DNA from: an uncultured Ezakiella sp.
Lineage (GTDB): Bacteria > Bacillota > Clostridia > Tissierellales > Peptoniphilaceae
NCBI RefSeq assembly: GCF_943913045.1
Contig: NZ_CALTVH010000009.1
Coordinates: 1-64,000 of the forward strand
Length of the DNA: 64,000 bases
Direction: 5' to 3'
Shown here: positions 24,757 through 34,391 of the stretch, in pieces
Position numbering within the stretch: the stretch's first letter is position 1
How the letters are laid out: every line of letters begins with the position of its first letter
Position numbers and translations under genes: made by a program
Notes under the pieces: generated by a model
The model's database searches: none
Told to the model about the DNA's origin: nothing
The model's input: only the letters and a program-made list of their open reading frames with translations

Positions 24757-26130
24757 ATGACTAGTGTAGAAATTTGGACAGAAGTGCTAAAAAAGATGCA
24801 GGCCGAGTATTTTATGTCGCCTACAGAATTTTCTGCCTTCATCCGCGTATTAAAACCAATCTGTATCAAGGATAACAATTTAATATTGCTTGCTCCCAAT
24901 CGCTTTACATTAAATATAGTAGAGCGGCGTTTTCTGGACCATTTGGAAAAGGCTATGGCAAGTATTTCACCCATGAAGCTCAAGCTTATTCCACCAGATG
25001 AAGAGGAGGACTATGTCAAGGAGGCCGACGAAGTTTTGCCCGTGGTAGAGGACTATCTGATGGGGCTTAGGCCAGTTTTGGATCCCAAGTACACCTTTGA
25101 AAATTTTGTTACTTGCGATGCAAACTCTATGGCTCATGCGACTGCCTGGGCTATTTCCAACAATCCGGGTACAGTTTTCAATCCATTTTTTATCTACGGT
25201 AAAAGTGGTATAGGCAAGACCCACCTCATGCAGGCCATTGGCCACAAGGTCTTGGCCGAGCACCCAGAAAAAAAAGTTCACTATGTTTCGACAGAAGCCT
25301 TTACCAATGAGCTTATTTTTTCTATTAGAAATACCAAGGACCCTTCCATGAAGGCCAATTTCAAAAACAAGTACAGGAATTTGGACGTTTTACTTATCGA
25401 CGATATTCAATTTTTGGAAAGCAAGGACGTGGTCCAAGAGGAATTTTTCCATACTTTTAACGCCCTAATGAGCAGGGGAGCCCAGATTGTAATGGCCTCA
25501 GACCGCTTACCCAAGGACATCAAGCCTATAGAAGAGCGTTTGGTAAGCCGTTTTGAGTCTGGTATTGTGGCTGATATAAAAATGCCTGATAAAATTACCC
25601 GCTATGCGATTTTGGAGAAGACTTCTGATTTTAACAAATACGAGGTCCCATCTGAAATTATGTGGATGATTGCAGAAAATATTACCAACAATATCCGCGA
25701 GCTGGAATCCGCCATCAGACGTACCAATGCCAAGGCCAAGATTATGGGCATCGACCCGACCGATATCAGGGCTTTTGAGCGGATTTGCAATACGGTTTTA
25801 TCTGAGATGAAGATGGCCTCACGGATGGAGATTAACATTTCTCCCGACCAGGTTTTGGAATATGTTTCAGACCGCTTTGGCGTTGAGGTTGAAGATATAG
25901 TTGGATCTGGTAGGTCCGCCCAGGTTTCCAAGGCAAGACATATAGCCATGTATTTGATCAGGGAGCTAACTGAGCTTTCCTTCCCAAATATTGGAGCATA
26001 TTTTGGCAAGGACCACACTTCAGTTATTTATGCTTGGAATAAAATTCGCAATTCCACAGCCAAGGATCCAGGACTAAAACGCTCTGTTGACAAGATGGTA
26101 AGGGATATTAAAAAATCATCCTACAGGTGA
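24757..26130 (+). CDS. dnaA: Chromosomal replication initiator DnaA
   Basis: DnaA binds oriC and melts it to start replication. The 457-residue protein has domain I (about 1-85), a very short linker, and the AAA+ domain with Walker A GKSGIGKTH and Walker B VLLIDDIQFLE. The C-terminal DNA-binding domain ends with the signature FGKDHTSVIYAWNKI. I prefer the ATG at 24757, spaced correctly from AGAGGA. A GTG at 24742 in the same frame would overlap a DnaA-like box and has no site of its own. Confidence 0.96.
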   Translation: MTSVEIWTEVLKKMQAEYFMSPTEFSAFIRVLKPICIKDNNLILLAPNRFTLNIVERRFLDHLEKAMASISPMKLKLIPPDEEEDYVKEADEVLPVVEDYLMGLRPVLDPKYTFENFVTCDANSMAHATAWAISNNPGTVFNPFFIYGKSGIGKTHLMQAIGHKVLAEHPEKKVHYVSTEAFTNELIFSIRNTKDPSMKANFKNKYRNLDVLLIDDIQFLESKDVVQEEFFHTFNALMSRGAQIVMASDRLPKDIKPIEERLVSRFESGIVADIKMPDKITRYAILEKTSDFNKYEVPSEIMWMIAENITNNIRELESAIRRTNAKAKIMGIDPTDIRAFERICNTVLSEMKMASRMEINISPDQVLEYVSDRFGVEVEDIVGSGRSAQVSKARHIAMYLIRELTELSFPNIGAYFGKDHTSVIYAWNKIRNSTAKDPGLKRSVDKMVRDIKKSSYR

Positions 26131-26139
26131 TGTTTATAA

Positions 26140-26210
26140 ATATCCACAAGATATAAACAGTGAAAATCTTACAGGCAATGGCTTGTGACCACTTTTTCAC
26201 ATATTTCACA
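26140..26210. other. DnaA-box-like sites between dnaA and dnaN
   Basis: ATATCCACA (26140-26148), TTTTTCACA (26193-26201) and TATTTCACA (26202-26210) lie in the 148-base gap, all in one orientation. With the upstream cluster they suggest a bipartite origin flanking dnaA, as in other Firmicutes. Confidence 0.5.
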
Positions 26211-26278
26211 AGCCTACTACTATTACTATATTTATAGTATATTATTAAGACAAAAATTTTTGTGCTTAGGAGGGAATT

Positions 26279-27376
26279 ATGCATTTTATAATTCGAGTTG
26301 GTGATTTATTATCAGCTATCAGAATCGCCTTACGTGGAGTTAGCAAGGGTTCTCAGTCATCTCTTTTAGAGGGCATACTCTTTGAAACCAAGGGTAATAA
26401 TCTAACCCTTTATTCAACTGATCTAAGGATAAGCATCAAAACCAGTGTTGAGTGCGATGTAAAAGAAGAAGGCAAGTATGTTTTTAATTCAAGTATAATT
26501 TACGATATTGTTTCCAAACTTAAATCCAACGATATGATTGAGGTTAAGGTGGACCAAGATATGGGTGTAAAGGCCACTTCCGGCAGGAGTCGCTTGAACT
26601 TCCAGGCCTTAAATTCTGGAGATTTCCCAGAGTTTCCTACTTTAAATGACGACACCAGGTTTACCATTAAGGGCCATGTCCTAAAAGACCTGATCAACAA
26701 AAACAGGATTTCAGTTTCTATAGATGAAAATAGGATGATCTATACTGGAATTAAATTTAAGGTCACCGAGGAAAAGCTAACCGGGGTCAGCCTTGATGGT
26801 TATAGGGTTACCATTGTGGATAAGCCCATTAGTTCAAATGCAAATGATGAATTTATCGTCCCATCAGCCTCCCTTTATGAAGTGGAAAAATTGGTCAAGG
26901 AAGACGATGAAGTTACAATTATGAGGGCCAAGAACCACGCTATGATCATCTTTGGATCAACTGCAGTCTACACCAGGCTCTTTGATGGAGACTTTTTCGA
27001 TTATTCAGGCCTTTTGGCTGAGTCTGGTCCAACAGAAGTTGTTTTGGACAAGGATGTTTTCAAGGAATGCTTGGACAGGTCCATGATCGTTGCCAAGGGC
27101 AATTTAAATATGGTCCGCCTGGACATCAAGGAAGGCAACATGCACCTGGGGTCTACAGGTAATTTGGGGGAAACTTCAGACGATATGGAAATTCAAAAGT
27201 CCGGTGACGACCTAGTTATAGGTTTTAATCCTAGGTATTTAAAGGAAGGTGTATCCCTCTTTACTGACAAGACTGTCCGCCTGGTTTTCAAGGATTCGGC
27301 CAGCCCACTAAATGTCTACGGGACCAGCGAAGATGGACTTAAATATATTTTACTACCAGTGAGGTTACAAAATTGA
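26279..27376 (+). CDS. dnaN: DNA polymerase III sliding clamp (beta subunit)
   Basis: DnaN is the ring-shaped processivity clamp of the replisome. The 365-residue protein has the three-domain length and the typical N-terminal LLSAIRIALRGVSKGS, GDFPEFP near residue 117 and a C-terminal KYILLPVRLQN tail. AGGAGG precedes the ATG. Its stop codon overlaps the start of the S4-domain gene. Confidence 0.95.
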   Translation: MHFIIRVGDLLSAIRIALRGVSKGSQSSLLEGILFETKGNNLTLYSTDLRISIKTSVECDVKEEGKYVFNSSIIYDIVSKLKSNDMIEVKVDQDMGVKATSGRSRLNFQALNSGDFPEFPTLNDDTRFTIKGHVLKDLINKNRISVSIDENRMIYTGIKFKVTEEKLTGVSLDGYRVTIVDKPISSNANDEFIVPSASLYEVEKLVKEDDEVTIMRAKNHAMIIFGSTAVYTRLFDGDFFDYSGLLAESGPTEVVLDKDVFKECLDRSMIVAKGNLNMVRLDIKEGNMHLGSTGNLGETSDDMEIQKSGDDLVIGFNPRYLKEGVSLFTDKTVRLVFKDSASPLNVYGTSEDGLKYILLPVRLQN

Positions 27377-27579
27377 GATTAGAAGTTAGAGCAGATACAG
27401 AGTTAAAAAACGCCCTTAAGCTGGCAAGCTTAGTTGAATCTGGCGGAGTTTCCAAGCACCTGATCAAGGACGGCCAGGTCAAGGTAAACGGCCAGGTGGA
27501 AACCAGGCCTAGTCACAAGCTTTCAGACGGGGACCTAATAGAATTTAATGGCGAGCAAGTGACTATTTCTATTATATAA
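27373..27579 (+). CDS. yaaA: S4-domain RNA-binding protein YaaA
   Basis: This 68-residue S4-domain protein is the conserved small gene between dnaN and recF in Firmicutes. The S4 fold is seen as LVESGGVSKHLIKDGQVKVNGQVETRPSHKL, which should bind structured RNA. A role in ribosome biogenesis is often proposed for YaaA homologues. The start is a TTG that overlaps the dnaN stop by four bases, and its stop overlaps the recF ATG by one base. Confidence 0.88.
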   Translation: MRLEVRADTELKNALKLASLVESGGVSKHLIKDGQVKVNGQVETRPSHKLSDGDLIEFNGEQVTISII

Positions 27580-28619
27580 TGGAACTTAAGAGCATTTTAT
27601 TTTACAATTTTAGAAATTTTTCCTATGAGTCCTTGGACATTAGGCCAGGCATGAACCTGATTTACGGGGAAAACGGGGCCGGCAAGACGACTTTTTTGGA
27701 AGGCCTTTATCTATCATTGACTGGTACTGTCTTTAAGGATACCTATTACGATTTGGTAAGGAGAGGCCAGACCCAGGCGGGAGTCAGGGCCAAGTTCAAG
27801 GAAGGCGTCCGCGATATGGAAAAAATCGTCTATATAAAAAAGGAAAATGGGGTCCTTCGCGAGATTAACGACAAGCGGGTGGGGAGGATTAGAAATTTCA
27901 AGACCCACAATGCGGTTGTCTTTGAGCCCTATGATACTTTTATTATAGATGGGAGCCCGGGCCTCAGACGGCGGTTTTTGGACGATATGATCCAGGACGT
28001 CAGCCTGTCTTACGAGAAAAATATCCGGGACTTCAACAATCTCTATAGGCTCAGGAATGAATACTTGCAGACGGCAAATCCCAAATTTCACTTGGATTTA
28101 ATGGATGGCGATTATATCAAGCTTTGCCAGGCCATAAATCACGACCGGATCAAGTATATGGAGCTTTTGGAAAAGCGGACGGCCAGGCATCTTTACGATA
28201 TAGAGCCCAAGTGGAAGGTGAAATTTTCTATAGACTATTCCTGGGACAGGGAAAATCCCAGTGCCTTTCGTGATCAAGCCTTGGCTGAAGATTTAAGGCG
28301 GCGCCATTCTACATGGGGGGTCCACAAGGACGATATAGTCATTGAATTTAATGGCCAGCTGGCAAAATCATCCGCTTCTCGTGGGCAAAAGAGGGCCATT
28401 GTGGTCTCAATGAAATTGGCCAATCTGGATATATTAAAGAGATTATCCAACAGGGAATCCATAATTTTGCTGGATGATTTGTTATATGAGTTTGATTCAA
28501 TTAGAAATGCAAACTTGGAAAATAAAATTAAGGGTATGACAGCATTTGTGACCTCGACTTCACTGATGGATGCGGATGCGATTATAGAAATAAAAGATAA
28601 CAAGATGAAATATTTATAA
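27579..28619 (+). CDS. recF: Recombination and gap-repair protein RecF
   Basis: RecF is an SMC-like ATPase that loads RecA at single-strand gaps. The 346-residue protein has Walker [17 protein letters not shown] (residues 30-45), the [17 protein letters not shown] signature and Walker [14 protein letters not shown]. The C-terminus is about 15-20 residues shorter than in B. subtilis. It is coupled to yaaA by a one-base overlap and followed 13 bases later by gyrB. Confidence 0.93.
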   Translation: MELKSILFYNFRNFSYESLDIRPGMNLIYGENGAGKTTFLEGLYLSLTGTVFKDTYYDLVRRGQTQAGVRAKFKEGVRDMEKIVYIKKENGVLREINDKRVGRIRNFKTHNAVVFEPYDTFIIDGSPGLRRRFLDDMIQDVSLSYEKNIRDFNNLYRLRNEYLQTANPKFHLDLMDGDYIKLCQAINHDRIKYMELLEKRTARHLYDIEPKWKVKFSIDYSWDRENPSAFRDQALAEDLRRRHSTWGVHKDDIVIEFNGQLAKSSASRGQKRAIVVSMKLANLDILKRLSNRESIILLDDLLYEFDSIRNANLENKIKGMTAFVTSTSLMDADAIIEIKDNKMKYL

Positions 28620-28632
28620 GAAAGAGGTATTT

Positions 28633-30543
28633 ATGGAAAATAAAAAGAGAGAGTATGGAGCTTCTAATATCCAGGTTTTGGAGGGCTTAGAGCCAGTTCG
28701 TCTAAGACCTGGTATGTATATTGGATCCACATCTGAAAGAGGTCTCCACCACTTGATTTACGAAGTTGTGGACAACTCAATCGACGAGGCCCTAGCAGGC
28801 GTTTGCGATACCATTAGCGTGACAATTAACGAAGACGGATCTGCCACTATTGAGGATAATGGTAGCGGTATCCCAGTAGACACCCACCCAAAGACAGGCA
28901 AGTCAACAGTTGAAACAGTACTTACAATCTTGCACGCCGGTGGTAAATTTAACAACGATGCCTACAAGGTTTCAGGCGGTCTCCACGGGGTTGGGGTTTC
29001 AGTTGTAAACGCCCTTAGTGAATGGCTGGTGGCAACTGTCAAGAGAAATGGCAATATCTACCAGCAAAATTTTTCCCGCGGCAAGGCCATTAGCGAGCTG
29101 GAAATTGTGGGCAAGGCTGAAGGCACAGGTACGACTATTTCCTTTATGCCAGATGCTGAAATTTTTGATACAGTTATTTTTGACTTCGATACACTTGAAG
29201 ACAGGCTAAGGGAAATGGCCTTCCTAAACAAATCTGTTAGGATTGAGCTAGCTGACAAACGCCCTGGCCAAGAAAGGGACAAGGTCTTTAAGTACGACGG
29301 CGGTATCCAAGAGATGGTCGAGTATTTAAACAGGTCCAAAACTCCTATTTTTAAGGAAATAATTTACTTCGATGAAGAAAGAGATGGCCAAGAAGTTGAA
29401 TTTGCCATCCAATATACAGATGCCTACAGTGAAAATGTGGTGACCTTTGCTAACAACATCCACACACCAGAAGGTGGTACCCACTTGTCAGGCTTTAGGA
29501 CGGCCCTCACCAGGACCATTAACGACTACGGCCGTAAGTTTAATATTTTAAAAGAAAAAGACTCCAACCTTTCAGGTGATGACGTTCGTGAAGGGATCAC
29601 TGCAGTTATCTCAGTTAAACTCGCCCAGCCACAATTCGAAGGGCAAACCAAGGCAAAACTGGGTAACTCAGAGACTTCTTCCATAGTAAACTCAGTTATG
29701 GGCGACTGCCTAACAACTTATTTTGAAGAAAATCCAAAGATTGCCAAGGCCATTATTGACAAGGCCATCAAGTCACAACGCGCCAGAGAGGCCGCCAGAA
29801 AGGCCAGAGAAATCTCCAGGTCCAGGTCCATCCTGGATTCAGCGACCCTTCCTGGTAAGCTTTCCGACTGCCAGTCCAACGACAATGGAATTACAGAAGT
29901 ATTTATCGTCGAAGGGGACTCAGCTGGTGGTTCAGCTAGACAAGGTCGTGACAAGCACTTCCAAGCAATTTTGCCTCTAAGGGGTAAGATTATGAATGTT
30001 GAGAAGGCAAGGCTGGATAGGATTTTGGGCTACGAGGAAATCAAGGCCATGATCACAGCCTTCGGCACAGGTATTGGCGAAGATTTTGATTTGGAAAAGC
30101 TCAGATACGGCAAGATCATTATCATGACGGATGCTGACGTCGACGGCGCCCACATCAGAACTCTGCTCCTCACTTTCTTCTTTAGGTATATGACTCCATT
30201 AATAGAAGAGGGCCATGTATACATTGCCCAACCGCCTCTATACAAGGTCACCAAGGGCAAGACCTTAAAATATTGCTATTCTGACGATGAGCTGACAGAA
30301 TTTTTGGATGAAATTGGCCGCGACGGCATCAATATCCAAAGGTACAAGGGTCTTGGGGAAATGAACTATGACCAACTTTGGGAAACTACCATGGATCCGG
30401 AAAAGAGGGTTCTCCTCCGCGTTAATATCGAAGATATGAACAAGAGCGATGAGATCTTTACCATGCTTATGGGTGACAAGGTAGCACCGAGAAGAGAATT
30501 TATAGAAGAAAACGCTAAATACGTTTCAAACTTGGATATATAG
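28633..30543 (+). CDS. gyrB: DNA gyrase subunit B
   Basis: GyrB supplies the ATPase that drives negative supercoiling. The 636-residue protein has the GHKL ATP site ([43 protein letters not shown]) and the transducer domain. The TOPRIM part follows, with [14 protein letters not shown] and the metal site [23 protein letters not shown]. The C-terminal [10 protein letters not shown] block is intact. It is in one unit with gyrA, seven bases apart. Confidence 0.96.
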   Translation: MENKKREYGASNIQVLEGLEPVRLRPGMYIGSTSERGLHHLIYEVVDNSIDEALAGVCDTISVTINEDGSATIEDNGSGIPVDTHPKTGKSTVETVLTILHAGGKFNNDAYKVSGGLHGVGVSVVNALSEWLVATVKRNGNIYQQNFSRGKAISELEIVGKAEGTGTTISFMPDAEIFDTVIFDFDTLEDRLREMAFLNKSVRIELADKRPGQERDKVFKYDGGIQEMVEYLNRSKTPIFKEIIYFDEERDGQEVEFAIQYTDAYSENVVTFANNIHTPEGGTHLSGFRTALTRTINDYGRKFNILKEKDSNLSGDDVREGITAVISVKLAQPQFEGQTKAKLGNSETSSIVNSVMGDCLTTYFEENPKIAKAIIDKAIKSQRAREAARKAREISRSRSILDSATLPGKLSDCQSNDNGITEVFIVEGDSAGGSARQGRDKHFQAILPLRGKIMNVEKARLDRILGYEEIKAMITAFGTGIGEDFDLEKLRYGKIIIMTDADVDGAHIRTLLLTFFFRYMTPLIEEGHVYIAQPPLYKVTKGKTLKYCYSDDELTEFLDEIGRDGINIQRYKGLGEMNYDQLWETTMDPEKRVLLRVNIEDMNKSDEIFTMLMGDKVAPRREFIEENAKYVSNLDI

Positions 30544-30550
30544 GTGAATT

Positions 30551-32962
30551 ATGAGACCAGATAATATAGTAGATGTAAAAATAGAAAAGGAAATGAAAAA
30601 GTCTTACTTGGATTATTCCATGTCCGTTATCGTTTCAAGGGCACTGCCAGATGTTAGGGACGGGTTAAAGCCAGTTCACAGGAGGATTTTGTACTCCATG
30701 TACGACCTGGGCAATACTTCATCCAAACCATATAGAAAATGTGCTCGTACGGTTGGGGACGTATTAGGTAAGTACCACCCTCACTCAGATACGCCTGTTT
30801 ATTACGCCATGGTAAGGCTGGCCCAAGACTTCAACACCAGATACACATTGGTGGATGGCCACGGTAACTTTGGTTCTGTGGACGGTGACGGGGCTGCGGC
30901 CATGCGTTATACAGAAGCCAGGATGTCTAAGTTGGCTGAGGAAATGCTAAGGGATATCGACAAGGAAACTGTGGATTTTTCTCCAAACTTTGACGAGAGC
31001 TTGCAAGAGCCAAATGTTCTCCCTTCACGCTTTCCAAACCTCTTGGTAAACGGATCTTCGGGTATAGCTGTTGGTATGTCAACCAACATGGCTCCACACA
31101 ATCTGGTAGAGGTAATTAACGGCCTCTTTTATATGATGGATAATCCTGATTGCGATTACAAAGACCTCATGAAATATATCAAGGGACCTGACTTCCCAAC
31201 AGGGGCAAATATTGTTGGAACCGCCGGCATCAAAAAGGCCTACAAGACTGGACGAGGACTTATAACCCTCCGTGCTAAGGCTGAAATTGAAACCACTTCC
31301 AAGGGTAGAAACAGGATTGTTGTTAGGGAAATTCCTTACCAAGTAAATAAATCCAATTTGATTATAAAGATTGCCGACCTTGTTAAAAACAAGGAGATCG
31401 ACGGCATTACAGATATTAGAGACGAGTCGGACAGAGAGGGTATGAGGATTGTTATCGAGTTAAGACGCGACGCCAATCCAAAGGTCCTTCTAAATCAACT
31501 TTACAAGAGGACCCAGCTGCAAACAACCTTTGGTGTAATCAACCTAGCACTTGTAAATGGGGAACCAAAAACCCTTTCCCTCAAGGAACTTTTATATTAC
31601 TACCTTGACCACCAAAAGGAAATCGTAACTAGGAGGACCCGTTTTGATTTAGCCAAGGCTGAAGCTAGGGCCCATATAGTCGAAGGTCTACTCATTGCTT
31701 TGGATAGGATTGATGAAATTATCAAGACCATCCGTTCATCAAAGGATGACGCAGAGGCCAGAGATAGGTTGATGATAGGCTTTGGACTTACAGAAATCCA
31801 AGCCAACGCAATCCTTGCCATGCAACTTCGTAGGTTAACAGGACTTGAAAAAGACAAGCTCCAAGCCGAATACGAAGATTTGATCAAGAGAATTGCCAGA
31901 TTCAAAGAAATTCTTTCAAATGAAAGATTGCTTTTAGAAATTATAAAGGAAGAGCTGACCGAAATTCGCGACAAGTACGGGGATGAAAGAAGGTCAGAAA
32001 TCGTATTAGACGAAGGCGACATTGATATCGAAAGCCTGATAGCTGACGAGTCAGTGGTAATTACCATTTCCGACCGTGGCTACATCAAGAGGGTAAACGA
32101 ATCCGCCTACAAGACTCAAAGACGCGGTGGCAAGGGAGTCCGTGGCATGTCCACAGCCCGTGAAGATGAGCCAAACGACATCTATACGCTGACAACCCAC
32201 GACAAGGTATTTTTCTTCACCGACAAGGGCAGGGTATATTCGCTCAGGGCCTTTGAAATTCCAGAGGCAGGCAGGACCGCCAAGGGAACTGCAATTGTTA
32301 ACCTCTTGCAAATCTCTGGCGATGAAAAAATTTCCGCCATCCTACCGGTTAAGAAAAATGAAACCAAGGAATATATTACCTTTGTTACAAAGGGCGGTAT
32401 TATCAAACGTTCAGAGCGCGACCTCTTTGGAAATATCAGAGCGACCGGCATAGTTGCCATTAATTTGGATGAAGATGACGAGCTCATCAGCGTTTACCTA
32501 ACCGATGACCACGAAGAAATAATTACCACTACCAAGAAGGGTAAGGCCATCAGGATTAAGGCCAGTGACATCCGTCCATCAGGCAGGACTGCCCGCGGTG
32601 TAAAATTAATTACCCTGGACAAGGACGATTCCGTTGTTTCATCTGATCCAGTTATGCAAAATGCCAAGCTCCTATCCATCAGTGAAAAGGGCTACGGCAA
32701 GGCCACTTCAATAGAAGAGTACAAGTGCCAAAGCCGCGGAGGCAAGGGACTTATAACCTACAAGGTCACCAAGAAGACCGGGGACGTGGCAACCAGCCTT
32801 GTAATATATGAAAGCAAAGACCTGCTCCTCATCTCATCAAGCGGCACAATCATCAGGATTGACGCAGATGGCATCAGGGAAACAGGCAGGGCTACATCAG
32901 GGGTCAAACTTATGGACCTAGTCGATGAAACAATTGTTTCAGCAATTCAAACGGAGGAATAA
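30551..32962 (+). CDS. gyrA: DNA gyrase subunit A
   Basis: GyrA cuts and rejoins DNA through its active tyrosine, seen in the block around residues 120-125 ([11 protein letters not shown]). The 803-residue protein includes the breakage-reunion domain, a coiled-coil gate, and a C-terminal beta-pinwheel with the GyrA box QRRGGKG and further repeats. The quinolone-determining region reads [20 protein letters not shown]. Relative to E. coli this has Ser at 81, Thr at 83, Pro at 84 and Tyr at 87. Thr83 is common in Clostridia, but the other three differ from usual. Confidence 0.96.
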   Translation: MRPDNIVDVKIEKEMKKSYLDYSMSVIVSRALPDVRDGLKPVHRRILYSMYDLGNTSSKPYRKCARTVGDVLGKYHPHSDTPVYYAMVRLAQDFNTRYTLVDGHGNFGSVDGDGAAAMRYTEARMSKLAEEMLRDIDKETVDFSPNFDESLQEPNVLPSRFPNLLVNGSSGIAVGMSTNMAPHNLVEVINGLFYMMDNPDCDYKDLMKYIKGPDFPTGANIVGTAGIKKAYKTGRGLITLRAKAEIETTSKGRNRIVVREIPYQVNKSNLIIKIADLVKNKEIDGITDIRDESDREGMRIVIELRRDANPKVLLNQLYKRTQLQTTFGVINLALVNGEPKTLSLKELLYYYLDHQKEIVTRRTRFDLAKAEARAHIVEGLLIALDRIDEIIKTIRSSKDDAEARDRLMIGFGLTEIQANAILAMQLRRLTGLEKDKLQAEYEDLIKRIARFKEILSNERLLLEIIKEELTEIRDKYGDERRSEIVLDEGDIDIESLIADESVVITISDRGYIKRVNESAYKTQRRGGKGVRGMSTAREDEPNDIYTLTTHDKVFFFTDKGRVYSLRAFEIPEAGRTAKGTAIVNLLQISGDEKISAILPVKKNETKEYITFVTKGGIIKRSERDLFGNIRATGIVAINLDEDDELISVYLTDDHEEIITTTKKGKAIRIKASDIRPSGRTARGVKLITLDKDDSVVSSDPVMQNAKLLSISEKGYGKATSIEEYKCQSRGGKGLITYKVTKKTGDVATSLVIYESKDLLLISSSGTIIRIDADGIRETGRATSGVKLMDLVDETIVSAIQTEE

Positions 32963-33252
32963 TGAATATATTTAAAAAAGATGGGACAATTTATATTGAT
33001 GGCGAACTAGATATCTTTAACGCCCAAGATGTCCGCGTGAGAGTTTTAGATGAATATGAAAAATCCAAGTCCGATATAGTTCTGGACTTTTCCCATGTAA
33101 GCTTTATGGACTCCACAGGTTTAGGCGTCTTAATTTCCATCCAAAAAGTCTTAAACGACGACGGCTACAAGCTAAGGATTGTCAATGTGGACCCAAAGAT
33201 TAAAAAAATCTTTGTTATAACAGAACTTGAAGAGGTGTTTGATATAAAATGA
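32962..33252 (+). CDS. STAS-domain anti-anti-sigma factor (SpoIIAA/RsbV-like)
   Basis: This 96-residue STAS protein should bind and neutralise the anti-sigma factor encoded next. The phosphorylation motif VSFMDSTGLGVLISIQ carries the conserved serine (about residue 53). It begins on the last base of gyrA's stop codon and overlaps the following gene by four bases. It is the first gene of a three-gene partner-switch set with the sigma factor. Confidence 0.88.
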   Translation: MNIFKKDGTIYIDGELDIFNAQDVRVRVLDEYEKSKSDIVLDFSHVSFMDSTGLGVLISIQKVLNDDGYKLRIVNVDPKIKKIFVITELEEVFDIK

Positions 33253-33587
33253 GCTGCGAAGATATTAGATTAGAATTACCTGCCAAGGCAGAATACACGA
33301 CTAGCCTGAGGCTACTGGCCTCAGGTATAGCCAGCCGTGCGGGTTTTGATGTGGACACCATGGAAGATATCAAACTAGTTGTCTCCGAGATGCTTGTCAT
33401 GGCTATCAAAGACGACTTTGAAAAATTTGTCACCCATATTAGACTTTGCGATCAATTCCTGTCCATCTTCTCCCTTGTTGAAGAAGACCAAAAGGACGAT
33501 CTTTCTATAAAAATAATGGAAGCCCTCTGTGATGAACTCGAAATCCAAGAGGACTCTGTTTGCGTTAAATTTAAAAGGGGGGCATAG
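33249..33587 (+). CDS. Degenerate RsbW/SpoIIAB-like anti-sigma protein
   Basis: Position and size class suggest an anti-sigma factor of the RsbW type, but at 112 residues it is short. The N-box helix is recognisable as DIKLVVSEMLVMAIKDD, yet the conserved asparagine is replaced by methionine. The later glycine-rich ATP boxes (DxGxG and GxG) are missing. It may still hold the sigma factor without kinase activity. ATP-dependent phosphorylation of the STAS partner looks unlikely. Confidence 0.65.
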   Translation: MSCEDIRLELPAKAEYTTSLRLLASGIASRAGFDVDTMEDIKLVVSEMLVMAIKDDFEKFVTHIRLCDQFLSIFSLVEEDQKDDLSIKIMEALCDELEIQEDSVCVKFKRGA

Positions 33588-34391
33588 ATGACAAAATCTA
33601 CGGTCGACAAGAAACCCAGCAAAGAAGAATTAAATAAACTGTTTGAAGAATTTCATAAGACCGGAGATCCTGCCATTCGCGACCAACTGATTGAAAAAAA
33701 CATGTACCTGTGCGATATCCTGGCCCGCAAATATGTAAACCGGGGCATAGACTTTGACGATATCTACCAGGTAGCCTGCATTGGCCTGATCCTTGCGGTG
33801 GACCGCTTTGAGCCATCCAAGGGCTACGCCTTTACCTCTTATGCGACCCCAACTATTATGGGCGAGATCAAGAGGCACTTTAGGGACAAGGGCTGGACTA
33901 TAAAAGTCCCACGCAGGATTCAAGAGCAGTCCAAAAAAATTTCCAACGCCAAGATCCACCTCAGCCAAGTTATGGGAGAGGCACCAACGGCCAAGGATAT
34001 AGCGGACTTTTTGGATATGTCTGAAGAAGAGGTAATCGAGGTCATGGAAGCCTCCAAGGTTTACACACCTGGCAGCCTGGATATTTCCATCGAATCAAAT
34101 GACGATGGCAGCGAACTCTTTTTGTCCGATGTCATTGGGGACGACGACCCAACCTATGACAGGATAGAAAATTTAGATTTTATCAAGCGGGAGCTGGAAA
34201 ATTTAAACGAAATCGAAAGAACAATTATTATCGAGAGATTTATCAACCGCAAAACGCAAATTGCCATTGCCCAAGAGCTTGGCATTTCGCAAATGACGGT
34301 TTCCCGTATAGAAAAACGCGTTATCAAAGAGCTACAAAAATCAGCCATTAAAAATGGCACTGTAGAAAAGAAGCCCAAGGCCAAGAACTAA
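33588..34391 (+). CDS. Alternative sigma factor of the SigB/SigF/SigG group
   Basis: The 267-residue protein contains sigma region 2 (DIYQVACIGLILAVDRFEPSKGYAFTSYA and the -10-recognition helix nearby), region 3 (APTAKDIADFLDMSEEEVIEVM) and region 4 (KTQIAIAQELGISQMTVSRIEKRVIKEL). It lacks region 1 of housekeeping factors. With the two preceding genes it makes an rsbV-rsbW-sigB-like set. Without sporulation genes in view a general stress or envelope response is more plausible than a forespore role. It is fully coupled to its neighbours. Confidence 0.9.
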   Translation: MTKSTVDKKPSKEELNKLFEEFHKTGDPAIRDQLIEKNMYLCDILARKYVNRGIDFDDIYQVACIGLILAVDRFEPSKGYAFTSYATPTIMGEIKRHFRDKGWTIKVPRRIQEQSKKISNAKIHLSQVMGEAPTAKDIADFLDMSEEEVIEVMEASKVYTPGSLDISIESNDDGSELFLSDVIGDDDPTYDRIENLDFIKRELENLNEIERTIIIERFINRKTQIAIAQELGISQMTVSRIEKRVIKELQKSAIKNGTVEKKPKAKN

